Source: Auricularia sp. M13
Taxonomy: Eukaryota > Basidiomycota > Agaricomycetes > Auriculariales > Auriculariaceae
Direction of reading: 5' to 3'
DNA: 64,000 bases
Assembly: GCA_037042915.1 (NCBI GenBank)
Contig: CM073196.1
Coordinates: forward strand, 2,108,001-2,172,000
The position numbers and the translations under genes were made by a program. This document shows positions 34,085 through 44,058 of the stretch, piece by piece. The notes beneath the pieces were generated by a model. The model did no database searches. It worked only from the letters and a program-made list of their open reading frames with translations, and was not told the origin of the DNA. Within the stretch, counting starts at the first letter, position 1. The number at the start of each line of letters is the position of its first letter.

Positions 34085-36294
34085 ATGCCCGTGCCTCCGC
34101 CAACGTGGAGAGTGAAGAGGCGGCCGTGCCCGTTCTTCTGGCAGGGCAAATGTCTCTTTGCAGACTCATGCAACTTCCTGCACACCATCAACCCGCCTGC
34201 GCCGACCATCGTAGTCAATACAGCGTCACCAGAGTCCGTATCATCGCAGACCCGTACATCCGTAGAGAGTCAGAGGGGCATTGAGGGTGTACTCGCAGAT
34301 GGTGCGTCGACTGTCTGGATCGCAAACAATGACTGACTGGTTGGTGGTTTGGTGCAGACGAGGATTCGCTGTCCAGCCGGGATTCAGACACTGGAGACGA
34401 CGATGAAGCGCTGTCTAATGACTGGGTTCATCTTTCCCGGGCGCAGGCAATGTCTACGCCGCCGCACCAAGTTGCCAGTGCTTCCGGCGCTCATGTCGAC
34501 CATCACGACGAGCCTGATACCGACATTCAATCAGACCAGTACTCGACATCGTCGTTGCCATATGACCGAAGTCGCACTCCTTCGGGCACTAGGACAGACA
34601 GCTACGCCTCCAGTTCTGGCTCATCAGACGGTCGACCTCGCACTGCGATCGGTCTTGGGCTTATCTTGGTGTGTGGCCGTTCAACTGCCCGTGGTCGACA
34701 CAATCTCAATCTAAGCATGGGCCTGTAGACCCCAATATCACCACCCAGGGATGTGCGCCAGAATTTTGCACGCGGACAGCCAGCTCGCAGCGCAACACCT
34801 CAGCTTCATCGCGCCGACAGCATCTCCATAGACGGTGTCAGTACTGCACCTGAGGAAGATGACTCACCCGCCCGTCATATGTCTCTTGACATGGTGGAAA
34901 CTATCACTGGCGAGGACGACATGGATGCATACGATGAATACTTCCAAGACGAGAGCGTCCTGGGCCAAGCGCCGGTTTCATCACCACCGCCCATGGCCCC
35001 AAGCGATTTACAACGGCATGATTTGCGCGGTGGCATCAGAAAATCGCCCGATAACCGCCTGTCGAAGAGCGCAGAGCATGCAGCCTCCAATCGTACTGTT
35101 CGGGAAGTCACCACACAGGCAGCCGCAGCATTTTATCCATCCCCTTCCTCTCCCCTGTCCACGGCTGTCTTCGCGCTCTCCGCGGATAACTCTGGTGGAT
35201 CCACATCGACTGCGACGTTTTTGCGAAATGCGGCGGGAAGGGATGATCTTCCGCCACGTGCTAGCAGTGTGTGCAGCTCGTCGTCCATCATGCCGCCCGC
35301 TCGCGCGCGCGCAGATACGGTCTCCAGTATCCAAAGCTTGAATTCCCTGGAAGGCGCAGCCATCTTCCCAGTTCAGAAGGCTGCTCAAGCCCTTGCGCAG
35401 GTCATGCTTGCCGCTCTGCCTCCTCGCTCGGCTACATCGGTTCCATGGCAGGAACCAGCGACCGATGATACAACACCCAAGATTGTTTACTCTCCAGACA
35501 TCGAGGCAAAGGCTTCTACACAAGCCTTTTCTCCCGACCTCCGGCTGCGCGACGTGTTGCACGTACCAGGTTGCCTCTCGTCGACGATAGGCCTGGACCC
35601 TATGGTGGCATTACAGCGTGCAGCTGAGCAACAGTCCGACGTCATGCTCAGAGGGAGCATATCATCGGATTCGCAGAGCGCTGGCATGGAGTCTGCTAGC
35701 AGCAGATCGGTGGCTTTGCTATCGCCTTTGCAGCTGCGACGCCGAAGCGTGACCGATGCATTGCCGTATTCTCTATGTCATCCCTCAACGCCTACGGGTA
35801 TGTCAAGGTTCGTTGACCAAACGATAGTCGCCAGGACGGACGGGGCGTCGGCAACCATGTCAGATGGTGCCTCTGTCGACTTCGATGATTCAGCTCCGAA
35901 GGCAAATGCAGAGGATGCGGTCAATCTACATGGTGGCGCACCTGCGTCCGAGTATAGCTTGTCGACAGGCGGAGACCGCGATGGAAGTCATTCGGCAATT
36001 CATTCTGAAGGTGACGAGGCGTTGGTCGCTGATGAGCGTGCTCCCATCAAGATGAGTAGTAATCCGGGTCCCGTTGAACCACTTGCCAGGACGCTCCGTC
36101 GCGATGTTGGCAGGCATGGTTCGAGTGGACTATCCGGTCGCTCATCGCCCATACCACCGCCGTCTGCCCCGCCCAGTTTTGGACGCCATGAGCCTTGGCG
36201 TGACCAGTTAGCTCTGTCCGACGACGAGGAGGATGCCACTATTCATGCTGGCGCTCGCAGTATGGAGCCACCCCTCCGAAGCGCCCCGCAATGA
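34085..36294 (+). CDS. Single CCCH zinc-finger protein with long disordered tail
   Basis: Exons 34085-34301, 34358-34668, 34729-36294 (697 aa). Residues 15-33 form one CCCH finger (CPFFWQGKCLFADSCNFLH, spacing C-x7-C-x5-C-x3-H), a type that usually binds RNA. Everything after it is low-complexity and rich in Ser, Asp and Thr, with possible phosphorylation patches (SSRDSDTGDDDE) and one short helix-like stretch (VQKAAQALAQVMLAALPP). The stop TGA at 36292-36294 overlaps the ATG of the next frame (atga), which is unusual between fungal genes and may mean the two are one gene separated by a missing base. RNA-related function is inferred from the finger only. Confidence 0.65.
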
Positions 36295-38483
36295 CTGGCC
36301 CATCGTGGGACGAACGCCGACGCTCGCGGCTGCCTAGAAACACATCTGTGGACGCTGCAACTGACCATGAAACTGGCTCCACTTCAAGCAGGAGCTCGCA
36401 AAGCACAGCGCCCTCTTGGCTGAAACCGCTGCGACTGGTGAGTTGTGCTTAATGTGGGATTGCAGTATTCATTATCTACTGCGTCTGGCTAGGGTTCAAC
36501 CACACCTGTTTGCTCCGATGACGCTACCAGCACCGGGCGAGCATCTAGTAAGTGCTCCGACAGGCGTCCTTTGTTTCCTAACGCTTCGCAGGACCTGTCT
36601 CTGTATATAGTGTAATCAGCGTTGCGCGCGTGCCACCTACGATTCTCTCACGTACGAAACGTATCAATTGGTATTTATTTCGCGCGCCTAAAGTAGTTGC
36701 AGGACCCCCTTCCACGGCTAGTTCTTCTCGTCCTTCGCAACAATCCCGGCCTCCATCTGCTCTCCGTCTCGACACTGCTATCGCTTCGCATCGGAACTCT
36801 GTAATCGGCCACCGCTTTCCCTTTGCATCTGCATCTCCATCTCCGTTACATCCACACCGGCCGCCTCACGGGGGTCCAGAATCCACAATCCCACCTGCAT
36901 TAATACCTCTGCCCCAGACCCCACTGCTCCCCCCAGCACAAATATATACATCCACGTCCCGTTCTTTATCACCGGTTAGTGGTATTTCCATTTTCTTGAA
37001 ATGGTGAACTGATCAGGATCTGCAGCCACATAATCAGCCTCTCTTCAAGTTGTCCGACCCGCTGGCGACGTCTCCTTCGTTTTCGATCCCACATACGCCT
37101 ACTATCTACTCGCCTCCATTGGCATCGTCTGCCATCGACAAATCTTCGGCATCCCTCCTCTTCGCCATCGCAAGCGACGACAAGACGCAGGTCACGCAGT
37201 CACTCAAAGACGCATCGCCAAATACCGCTGTCGGACCTGGAGAGGTTCCAGCATTAGTCTTCACAATCACGAACGACCAACTGAGCAACAAGCTTCCCAT
37301 TGTCAAAACCCTTCTCGAGCACGGCGCCGACCCCGCTGTCGTTTTTGAGGACGGCAGTAACCCGGCGTCTTCTACGCTCAAGTCGACAGTGGAAGACGAC
37401 GTTTCTCCCGCCATGAAGTACTACCTCGAGCGAGCTGCGGCGCTCAACAAGGATCCTATGGCAGAAGCTCTGCGCAAATCTGACCTTGCGAGTATTTGCG
37501 GCGCAGGATTCAGGATCGTCGGGCAGGACCACATGTTGCGACATCTCTACCGCGCAATCAGGCTCTATATCTCTGGTGCCATGGCTAATCCCTTCGTCGC
37601 GATATTGGCTGGTGAGAACTGTGAGTTCTTCTTCAGTGATAGCCCTGACAAGCAGCAGGTCCCAGCGGGCTCGGGAAGAGCTACATCGCAAAGCAGTTTG
37701 GCGAGATCTTGAATGTGCCCGCACACATTATCAATTTGTCATCATTACGCAGTCAAAGCAGTCTGCTCGAGATGAAGCCTGCCTTAATAGACACCGCGGT
37801 ATGCAGTCGTCAGTGCCGCAGCTCTCAGCCTGATTGAATCAACAACAGGCTAACAATGCTTGCGCATTGCAAGATTTCTTGGCCGCAAACGACGGCCAGA
37901 GATGCGTAGTCGTACTCGAAGTATGCCTTTACCCGTCTTTCGCAGTCCGTGCTTGACGATTTTCCTCAGGACATAGAGAAAGTCGAAGACATCAATGCCT
38001 TACATTCGTTGATCGTGCCGTTCGAACTCGGTCGCTTTTTGCTCGGCACCGGTGCATATGTCGATACCTCAAAGGTGCTCTGGTTCGCAACATCGTCCGT
38101 TGGTACCGCCAGTGTCCTGGAACTCTACGCCGAGGGATCTGTCACCGACGGTGTATATCGGCAAATGATGGCCAAGGCCCGGGGCGAACTGGCGGCCGTT
38201 CTTGGTGTGAGTTACTGATTTATCCTGTGTTTCGGTTTGAGTTTAACGACCTTCACTCGCTCAGGCCTCGCTCGTATCTAGAGTCGGATCCGTCTTGCCC
38301 TTCGTTCCTTTTAGCGACACAGAGAAGGGTGTCATTGTATGCGAAGCTGCGAGCGCATTGCTCGCACGAGTTGGAGAGTCGTATGCTCCGGATAGGATGG
38401 ATGAGCTCGTTCGCAGAATTGTGGCCGAACACCACGAAATTGATGGGCGGGGTTTATTGAGGGCAGTCGCGGAGCAGTTTTAG
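36291..38483 (+). CDS. Ankyrin-repeat plus AAA+ ATPase (Clp-like core)
   Basis: Exons: 36291-36437, 36493-36547, 36592-36651, 36703-36974, 37017-37611, 37659-37798, 37849-37920, 37970-38206, 38265-38483 (598 aa). A disordered N-terminus precedes an ankyrin-like segment (LVFTITNDQL, PIVKTLLEHGADPAVVFEDG). After a linker (DLASICGAGFRIVGQDHMLR) comes an AAA+ domain with Walker A GPSGLGKS and a Walker B region VVVLEDIEK. Next are PFELGRFLLGTGAYVDTSKV, WFATSS (sensor 1 position) and LVSRVGSVLPFVPFSDTEKG. I recall a basidiomycete family with this layout whose Walker B reads VVVLDEIEK; here the acidic pair is swapped. Substrate and partners are unknown; remodelling activity is inferred from the Clp-type core. 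Confidence 0.72.
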
Positions 38484-38641
38484 TTTAATAGTTATGATTA
38501 TGTATCGTTGATAGGTTTTGCTTTGCCCACTGTTTCACGCTTTAATATCTCCAAATTTTTCGTGAAAGGCTCCCTCGCAGATGTCCGCACAAAAGAAAAC
38601 ATCCGCGAAAGGCCGCCGTTCACCGTGATCCACGACTCAGA

Positions 38642-39527
38642 ATGGAACAGTCGCCAGCATCGAGATCGCCTGCTGCAGAGCGGACTGAGCCAGCACGGGT
38701 CGGAGCTGCGAACACGCCAGCATCCAAGAACTACGTCATTGGGCTGATACGCAAAGCTGCGTGGAGGTGTGTGCCACTCGCAATGGCAAAGTCTGCGCGA
38801 GTTTACAGTGTTGTTGGCTAGAAAGCACTCGCTCGCTCTCCAGCTCGCCACTGCCAAAGTACGTTTTGAGATGGGGTACTTGCTAGTCGAGCCGTGACAG
38901 AGCACGCTATTCCAGATTCTTGCTCTGACAAACGCACTCACCCGGAAAGAGCGAGGTCCGTTCCACCGTCCGCTTCTGTGCGCAACACTGCCTGACGCGT
39001 CGTCCCGTTAGAACTTTCCGAGACCAGACGTCGCACAGAAAGCCTGGCAAACGAGCGCTCCCGTTTATTCGTATCCTTGCGCAGGGTGACCAGCGAACTG
39101 GGGCATGCAGAAGAGCGCGAACGCAACCTGCGGCAAGAGTATGATTCGAGCCGACCGTTCGGTTGTACCTCTGATCCCTCTCTTCTGTAGATGCAGCTTA
39201 CTCGAGAGCCACATCCAGAGCCTGAGGCAAGGGCAGTACATGACAGCGCGAGCCGAAGTAGAGGCTCTTCGGAACGAGCTTCCAGAGCCAGTGCAGCTCC
39301 CTCCGGACCTGCAATCTCAGATTGACGATTTGCTAGCTTCGTGAGTGACCATTAGCACCAATCTCAGCTGTCAATTGACGCCACTCGTGCTCAGCCTGTC
39401 ATCGCCACCCTCCGACGAGCGAACCCAAGGCGAAGAGCATGCACAGAACGGCTTGAAGCATGAAGAAGAACCTACCACTAGAGCCGCAACGCCTCGTTCA
39501 GTGTCTCCCCGGCCAACTACGCCATGA
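38642..39527 (+). CDS. Small coiled-coil protein, unrecognised
   Basis: Supported exons: about 38792-38858, 38916-38955, 39012-39138, 39191-39340 and 39395-39527. The proposed first exon 38642-38766 (EQSPASRSPAAERTEPAR) joins only through a 25-base intron, too short to trust, or through a one-base sequence error. The protein is mostly helical with heptad-like charge patterns (REFTVLLARKHSLALQLATA, SLRRVTSELGHAEERERNLR, LESHIQSLRQGQYMTARAEV) and ends in a Ser/Pro/Glu-rich tail. This suits a structural or kinetochore-type coiled-coil protein, but I do not recognise a family. Phases of all the later joins are consistent, supporting the 3' part. Confidence 0.5.
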
Positions 39528-39558
39528 ACAGCCATGCCTACCCGGTTGATCTGGACTG

Positions 39559-39878
39559 TTGTACGGCCGTCCTCCGTGTTCAAGGCTTCATTTATTTGCT
39601 CGTTATTCACCGGATGCTTGCATTCCGAAGGATCGCTTCTGGTCCGCCGCCCAACAAAACACGAAATGGGACCCGAGCTCTCGACCAATGCAATACGACG
39701 GGGTCAGGAACGTGGCGCTGTATGAAGACGCTTTGAATCCGGACGCTGGACTAGACGCCATGTCGCATTACAAGACGGAAGGTTTAGTGTACCAATGATT
39801 TCTGGCCGTGACATTTGCTGTACTCGTTTTCGGCTAGGACGCGGATTTCCAGTGCACTTCCGACACGAAGGAGTCTAG
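39559..39878 (+). CDS. Doubtful small gene between the coiled-coil and cyclin genes
   Basis: An open frame with protein-like composition (RYSPDACIPKDRFWSAA, MQYDGVRNVALYEDAL) ends exon 1 at 39781. A 56-base gt...ag intron would join it to 39838-39878, ending GRGFPVHFRHEGV and TAG. No family is recognised, no clear first exon is visible, and the space between its neighbours is under 500 bases. It may be a real small protein, an upstream part of the cyclin gene, or chance. Confidence 0.25.
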
Positions 39879-39982
39879 AGTATGATCTCATGCACGCCCT
39901 ATTGACACCGCTGGCCGTGCGTGCATATGTACTTAATGCTTATTGGTTTGGGCATCATGCACGGACCGCCCACTTCCTCCTC

Positions 39983-41437
39983 ATGTCGCGCAACCTTCCA
40001 CTCCGTCACCTGTCCACATCCATCCACGAGGCGTCGCTGGTTCCGACACGCTGGCATTCCAGCGCCTTGCTAGAACTGGTGAATACGCCAATCAACCGTC
40101 AGTTTGTCGGTATGTAGTCCTGCCAACCAGTCTTTGTCCATTCGTGCTGAACTGTATTCATAGAACAGATTGTCGTCAGGCTTGTCGATGTGGCTGCATT
40201 GGCCCTCCTCGATCATCAGCTCGAGTGTAGTTTCGACTCGCTCGCATCGTTAGCGGATTTCGTCCTGCGAGTTGTTCAGACATGTCGGCTGTCCACGGGT
40301 ACCATTCTTGGTGCGCTGGTCTATTTGGAGCGTATCAAGCCCCACCTACGCATTCTATCCAGCAGTGAGTGCGCAAAACTTTCTTGGTCTTCTTCCTGCT
40401 GAACGCTGTCACCAGAGTTCGCAACTCATCGTATCTTCATGGCATCGGCTCTAATTGCCAGCAAATACCTAAACGATGCCAACATGACCAACGCCGACTG
40501 GGCCAGCTGCTCACCGTTCCCCGTGCGGGAATTGCTCCTCATGGAACTCGAGTTTCTCCACATTCTGGACTACAGCCTGGCCATCAGCGAGGCCGACCTG
40601 CTGTCTCTCAACGCTACTTTTTGCCAGCCCCGCCATATCGCACTCTCTACGTTGCCCCAGCGCGCACTCGCGCGGCGCATTTCGAAACATGCACCTTCAG
40701 CTCTTTGCACACCATCCCGACGCGTCTCTGTCGTACCAGACTACTCTGATATGGCGTATTACTCTTCGCTCTACTATTCGCCTCCACTGTCGCCCGTGTC
40801 TCCAGCGGACTGCGTAACCTCCGCGCTCCTGTCGCCCTTCTCCGATGCGGTGCCGGTTTTACGACCTTCGTCCAGCTCATCCGAGCAGTCAGAAGCCGCC
40901 GTGGTCACGCCTCGCGACGGTTGTACGTTTGAGCCGGCCCTAGTCGTTACTGCAGACGATGACGAGCCGGACTTCGCTTTCATCTACTCAACTTATTCAC
41001 CCGATTCTGACGAGTCGTTCGAGAGTGGCTTTCCCCTTGAGTGTGTGGCCGACGCGCCCTCTCCTCCGCGCTCGCAGCTTCGCTTCCCTTCTGCGTCATT
41101 TGGACCAGTTCGCACGCCGGTGTCGCGTTCATTCCCCACCTCGGCACTGCGCTCCGAGAACGCACCTGCTGTCACGCAGGTTGCGCCCCTCAGGGAGTCA
41201 CGCGACGTATGGTGGAAGCAATCCACGCATCGTCGTGTGTCCAGCGGGCTAGCGGACATCACCAACGCTGCCGCCACGCATTCCACACGCGACGACCTCA
41301 TGGAGGTGGACATCACATCTTCGACCAGCAACCGCTCGTCCAGTCCCATTATCGATCGCGGCGTCAAAAGGAAGGAGCGCCGTGGACTGGTCGCTACGCC
41401 GCCCCCAACTCGCCGAGCGCGGGTGGCATTTCACTGA
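39983..41437 (+). CDS. PCL-type cyclin (Pho85/CDK5-class partner)
   Basis: Exons 39983-40109, 40164-40364, 40416-41437 (449 aa). The cyclin box runs from ALLELVNTPINRQFVEQIVV through VLRVVQTCRLSTGTILGALV and YLERIKPHLRIL to FATHRIFMASALIASKYLND, NMTNADWASCSPFPVRELLL and MELEFLHILDYSL. This order and the AxKYLND-WA pattern are those of the Pcl1/Pcl2/Pcl9 group. The C-terminal 230 residues are Ser/Pro-rich and disordered with a basic KRKERR patch near the end, a possible nuclear signal. Role in cell-cycle or nutrient control through a Pho85-like kinase is inferred from the family. The start was chosen as the first ATG in the frame that joins the box. Confidence 0.85.
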
Positions 41438-41753
41438 CTCATGTGCATTGTATTAACTTAGACTAACTCACCACACTGCGCGTTATGTGCAGCTAAATCG
41501 TGCCCGTAGGGTAATTGTACATTGTAACACTGCACATCTGTATATCATAGCATAGATAGATATTAACCGTTATACACACACGGGAGGCAGCAGGGCCTGC
41601 CCAATGTTTTCTGACGATTTTGGCCGTTTTTGGTGTCAAATTTCGCCATGGCAGCGACGGCGGCGAAGATGGCATCCGAGATCGGCGCAGTTTGGTTCCG
41701 TACCTCTCCCTGTTGTGTTGTAGCCGCTTTCATTGACCAGCAACGAGCCAGTA
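41438..41753. other. Intergenic between PCL cyclin and SH3 membrane protein
   Basis: 316 bases, tandem genes. An AT-rich patch at 41515-41580 probably marks the cyclin 3' end. No other feature. Confidence 0.5.
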
Positions 41754-43003
41754 ATGCCGCGAACTGGGCGCAGGCTCGCTCAGCGCCACGAGCGACGCGC
41801 GCCACAGTTTAACGCAGCCGAGGGCGGCGCGGGCCCAGCTGCGCGACCGACGCCGTTGGCGGTGACCGACACCGAACCGCTCGAGGTTGACCCGTCTGCG
41901 GCAAAGAACGCGGCGCCCCTACCCAACTACGTGCCTGCTCCTGGCGCAGGCAACGACACTCTCGTTCCCCTCCCTCCTTCAGACCCTGCCCAGACCCCGG
42001 ATCCCATCGTCTCCATCCCGCGCAGCCTGTCCACCGTCGTCCCGGCCACCTGCGCCGTTCTTGGCTTCCTGGCTCTCTGTGCGTCTGACTGGGCTCCCCT
42101 GCGTCTGCTCGTATCAATTCTCATGCTTGCAGTAGGCTTCACGCTCTGGTGTCTCTATCTGCGCCGCCAGCGTCGCAGAGCGAAGCAGGCTGCCGCCGCC
42201 GCCGCACCGAACTACGATGCCGAGACTATGGCCAAATCCGTCAAGATCAAGCGCACGCCCTCGTCCCCGACCAGCGGCGGCCTGCCCAGCTCGCCCAAGG
42301 ACCTGAAACCGCAGGTCGACTGGGCGCAGAAGAAAGGGTCTGGCCCTGAGCTGCCCATCGCTGTCAAGCTGCCTACGTCCCCCGCAACAACGCCCAACGA
42401 GAAATACTCGTTCAACCTGCCCGCTCCCCCGCCGCCGGCCGTCAAGAAACGGTTCTCCATCTTCAACGAAGTCCGCAAGATGCCCGAGTTCCGCGACCGC
42501 GAGGCCAAGCCCGTCCGCACGTTCAGCACACGTTCAGCGTCTTTACTTTCGTCCCGTATGTCCCAGCGCCGCAGACCGAACCCGACACAGGCTCCCCCGG
42601 TCCCTGACGTACCCTCGGTGTGCGTGACGGACTGTGATAGCCCTAGTGGAAACTCGGTTCCTGTCGCGAAGACGATGGAGGGCAAGCTCGTTTCCGTTGT
42701 GGCTACCTTCGAGTCTACGTGCGTTTGCTTTTGACTCTCGCATGCGTGGGTCTCTAATCCACTGCGTAGGATGCCTGACGAGCTGCCCGTTGCCATTGGC
42801 GAGACGCTCCGCGTGATTGAAGTCTACGAAGACGACTGGTCAGTCCCTTGCTTCGGCTGCACGCCAAGTCCTGACGCGATTCTAGGTGCCTGACCGAACG
42901 TATTGGACGCAAGAAAGGTCGCGGTATTGTGCCGCAGGCCTGCATTGCTGAGAAGCAACTCGTGGAGAAGAAGCGATTCTCCATGCTCATGATGATGAAG
43001 TGA
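41754..43003 (+). CDS. Single-pass membrane protein with C-terminal SH3 domain
   Basis: Exons 41754-42718, 42770-42838, 42886-43003 (383 aa). Polar Pro-rich N-terminus, one membrane helix with a Trp interruption (TCAVLGFLALCASDWAPLRL then LVSILMLAVGFTLWCLYL) and a RRQRRRAK stop-transfer signal. A disordered basic region follows (KRFSIFNEVRKMPEF), then an SH3-like domain split by two introns (STMPDELPVAIGETLRVIEV, EDDWCLTERIGRKKGRGIVP). The layout resembles fungal Fus1/Sho1-type membrane SH3 adaptors, which link surface signals to polarity or MAPK machinery; the exact role is unknown. The frame is open upstream to a TTG at 41733, but the first ATG is 41754. A second gene of the same architecture sits at 48165. 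Confidence 0.78.
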
Positions 43004-43303
43004 GCTCTCCTCGCTTCATCTCGACATATTCCGTTCGCCGTATCTCGTCTTTTTAAACCTATTGTCTATAGCCCCCGCTTCCAGTCTTCCTCTTTGCCGC
43101 AAGGACAATTCTTGTCTTCCCTGGCTTGACGTCCGATCTTTCGCACTTGCTTATATCGTTCTCTCATACCCTGCGGTTTTTCCTTTTGATATTTATCATG
43201 CTTGATGCTTCGCGTTGTATGAGTGAGGCGTTCATTGTATCTCGTCCTCTCTACATCGGACAGTCGTGGTCTGTAGCATTTTGGCTCGACGCTCCAGACT
43301 CCC

Positions 43304-43896
43304 TCAGGCAGCGCCCTCCTCGTCCCATATCGCTTTCCGCTTGTATTTTGCTTGGTCCCGCAGCCAGTGACGGTAATCGCGCAAGCTCCCAATCTTTTCG
43401 CCGTAGAAATCGGGCAGTCGGGGATTGTTCGCAGGCGTGAGTTCGGGCGGGACGCGGTACTTGACGATCCGGCGGTGCAGCTCGCGCTCTTTGGCGTCAA
43501 TGAGGGCAAGCCGGGCCCTGTGCGTGAGTCTCCACCCTGCTGTGCCAATGGACGGGCCGAGCAGATAGCCCAGACCTGGATCAGAGTCAGAGGGAGTGCC
43601 AGACTCGCATGTCGAACGAACGCACCTGTGCAGCCGACGCCGCCGATGGCATAGACGAACAGAGGGTCGATGCCGAATATGGGCTTGGACGAGTCGCCCT
43701 CCAGATTGAAGAAATACATGCAGCCAAAGACGCCGCACGCGATTGTGGTTGGAATCGTCGTCGCTAGCTCCCACCGTCTCCGCGCCTTGCGGATGGCCAT
43801 AAACTCGGCCCAGCTCAGCGTTTGCTCCTGGCTGTTCGCCGCGGTTGACATGGACGCGCGCAACGGCGCAAACAGGCGTAGTGCTTGCCGTCGCAT
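43304..43896 (-). CDS. PAM17: Pam17, motor-associated subunit of the TIM23 translocase
   Basis: Inner-membrane subunit that helps assemble the Pam16/Pam18 import motor for matrix proteins. Two exons: 43896-43626 and 43575-43304 (180 aa). The first 20 residues form a basic presequence (RRQALRLFAPLRASM). Family sequence follows: TLSWAEFMAIRKARRRWELA, a first membrane helix ending with GCMYFFNLEGD, SSKPIFGIDPLFVYAIGGVG, LGYLLGPSIGTAGWRLTHR and the C-terminal PDFYGEKIGSLRDYRHWLRD. The 50-base intron interrupts the second helix region. Shares a 162-base divergent region with the SNF2 gene. Confidence 0.93.
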
Positions 43897-44058
43897 GGAG
43901 TGACTGGAGAGTGCAAATGCGGGCGCTCGCGGCAGGACCCGAAAGTGACAGACCGCGCTCTCTTTCAGCCACTCCAAATGACCGTTGCTGCTGCTGCTGC
44001 TGCCGCCGCCGCCGCCGCGCAATGCCCTTCCTGCTGCGAAAACTGTAGGCACCTTGTA
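43897..44058. promoter_or_regulatory. Divergent promoter of PAM17 and the SNF2 gene
   Basis: 162 bases between ATGs, dominated by the trinucleotide repeat at 43985-44018. No TATA-like site seen. Confidence 0.4.
43985..44018. repeat. (TGC)n(CGC)n trinucleotide repeat
   Basis: About six TGC units pass directly into five CCG/CGC units. It lies in the PAM17/SNF2 divergent promoter and would be transcribed in the 5' leader of one or both genes. Such tracts change length by slippage. Confidence 0.85.
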
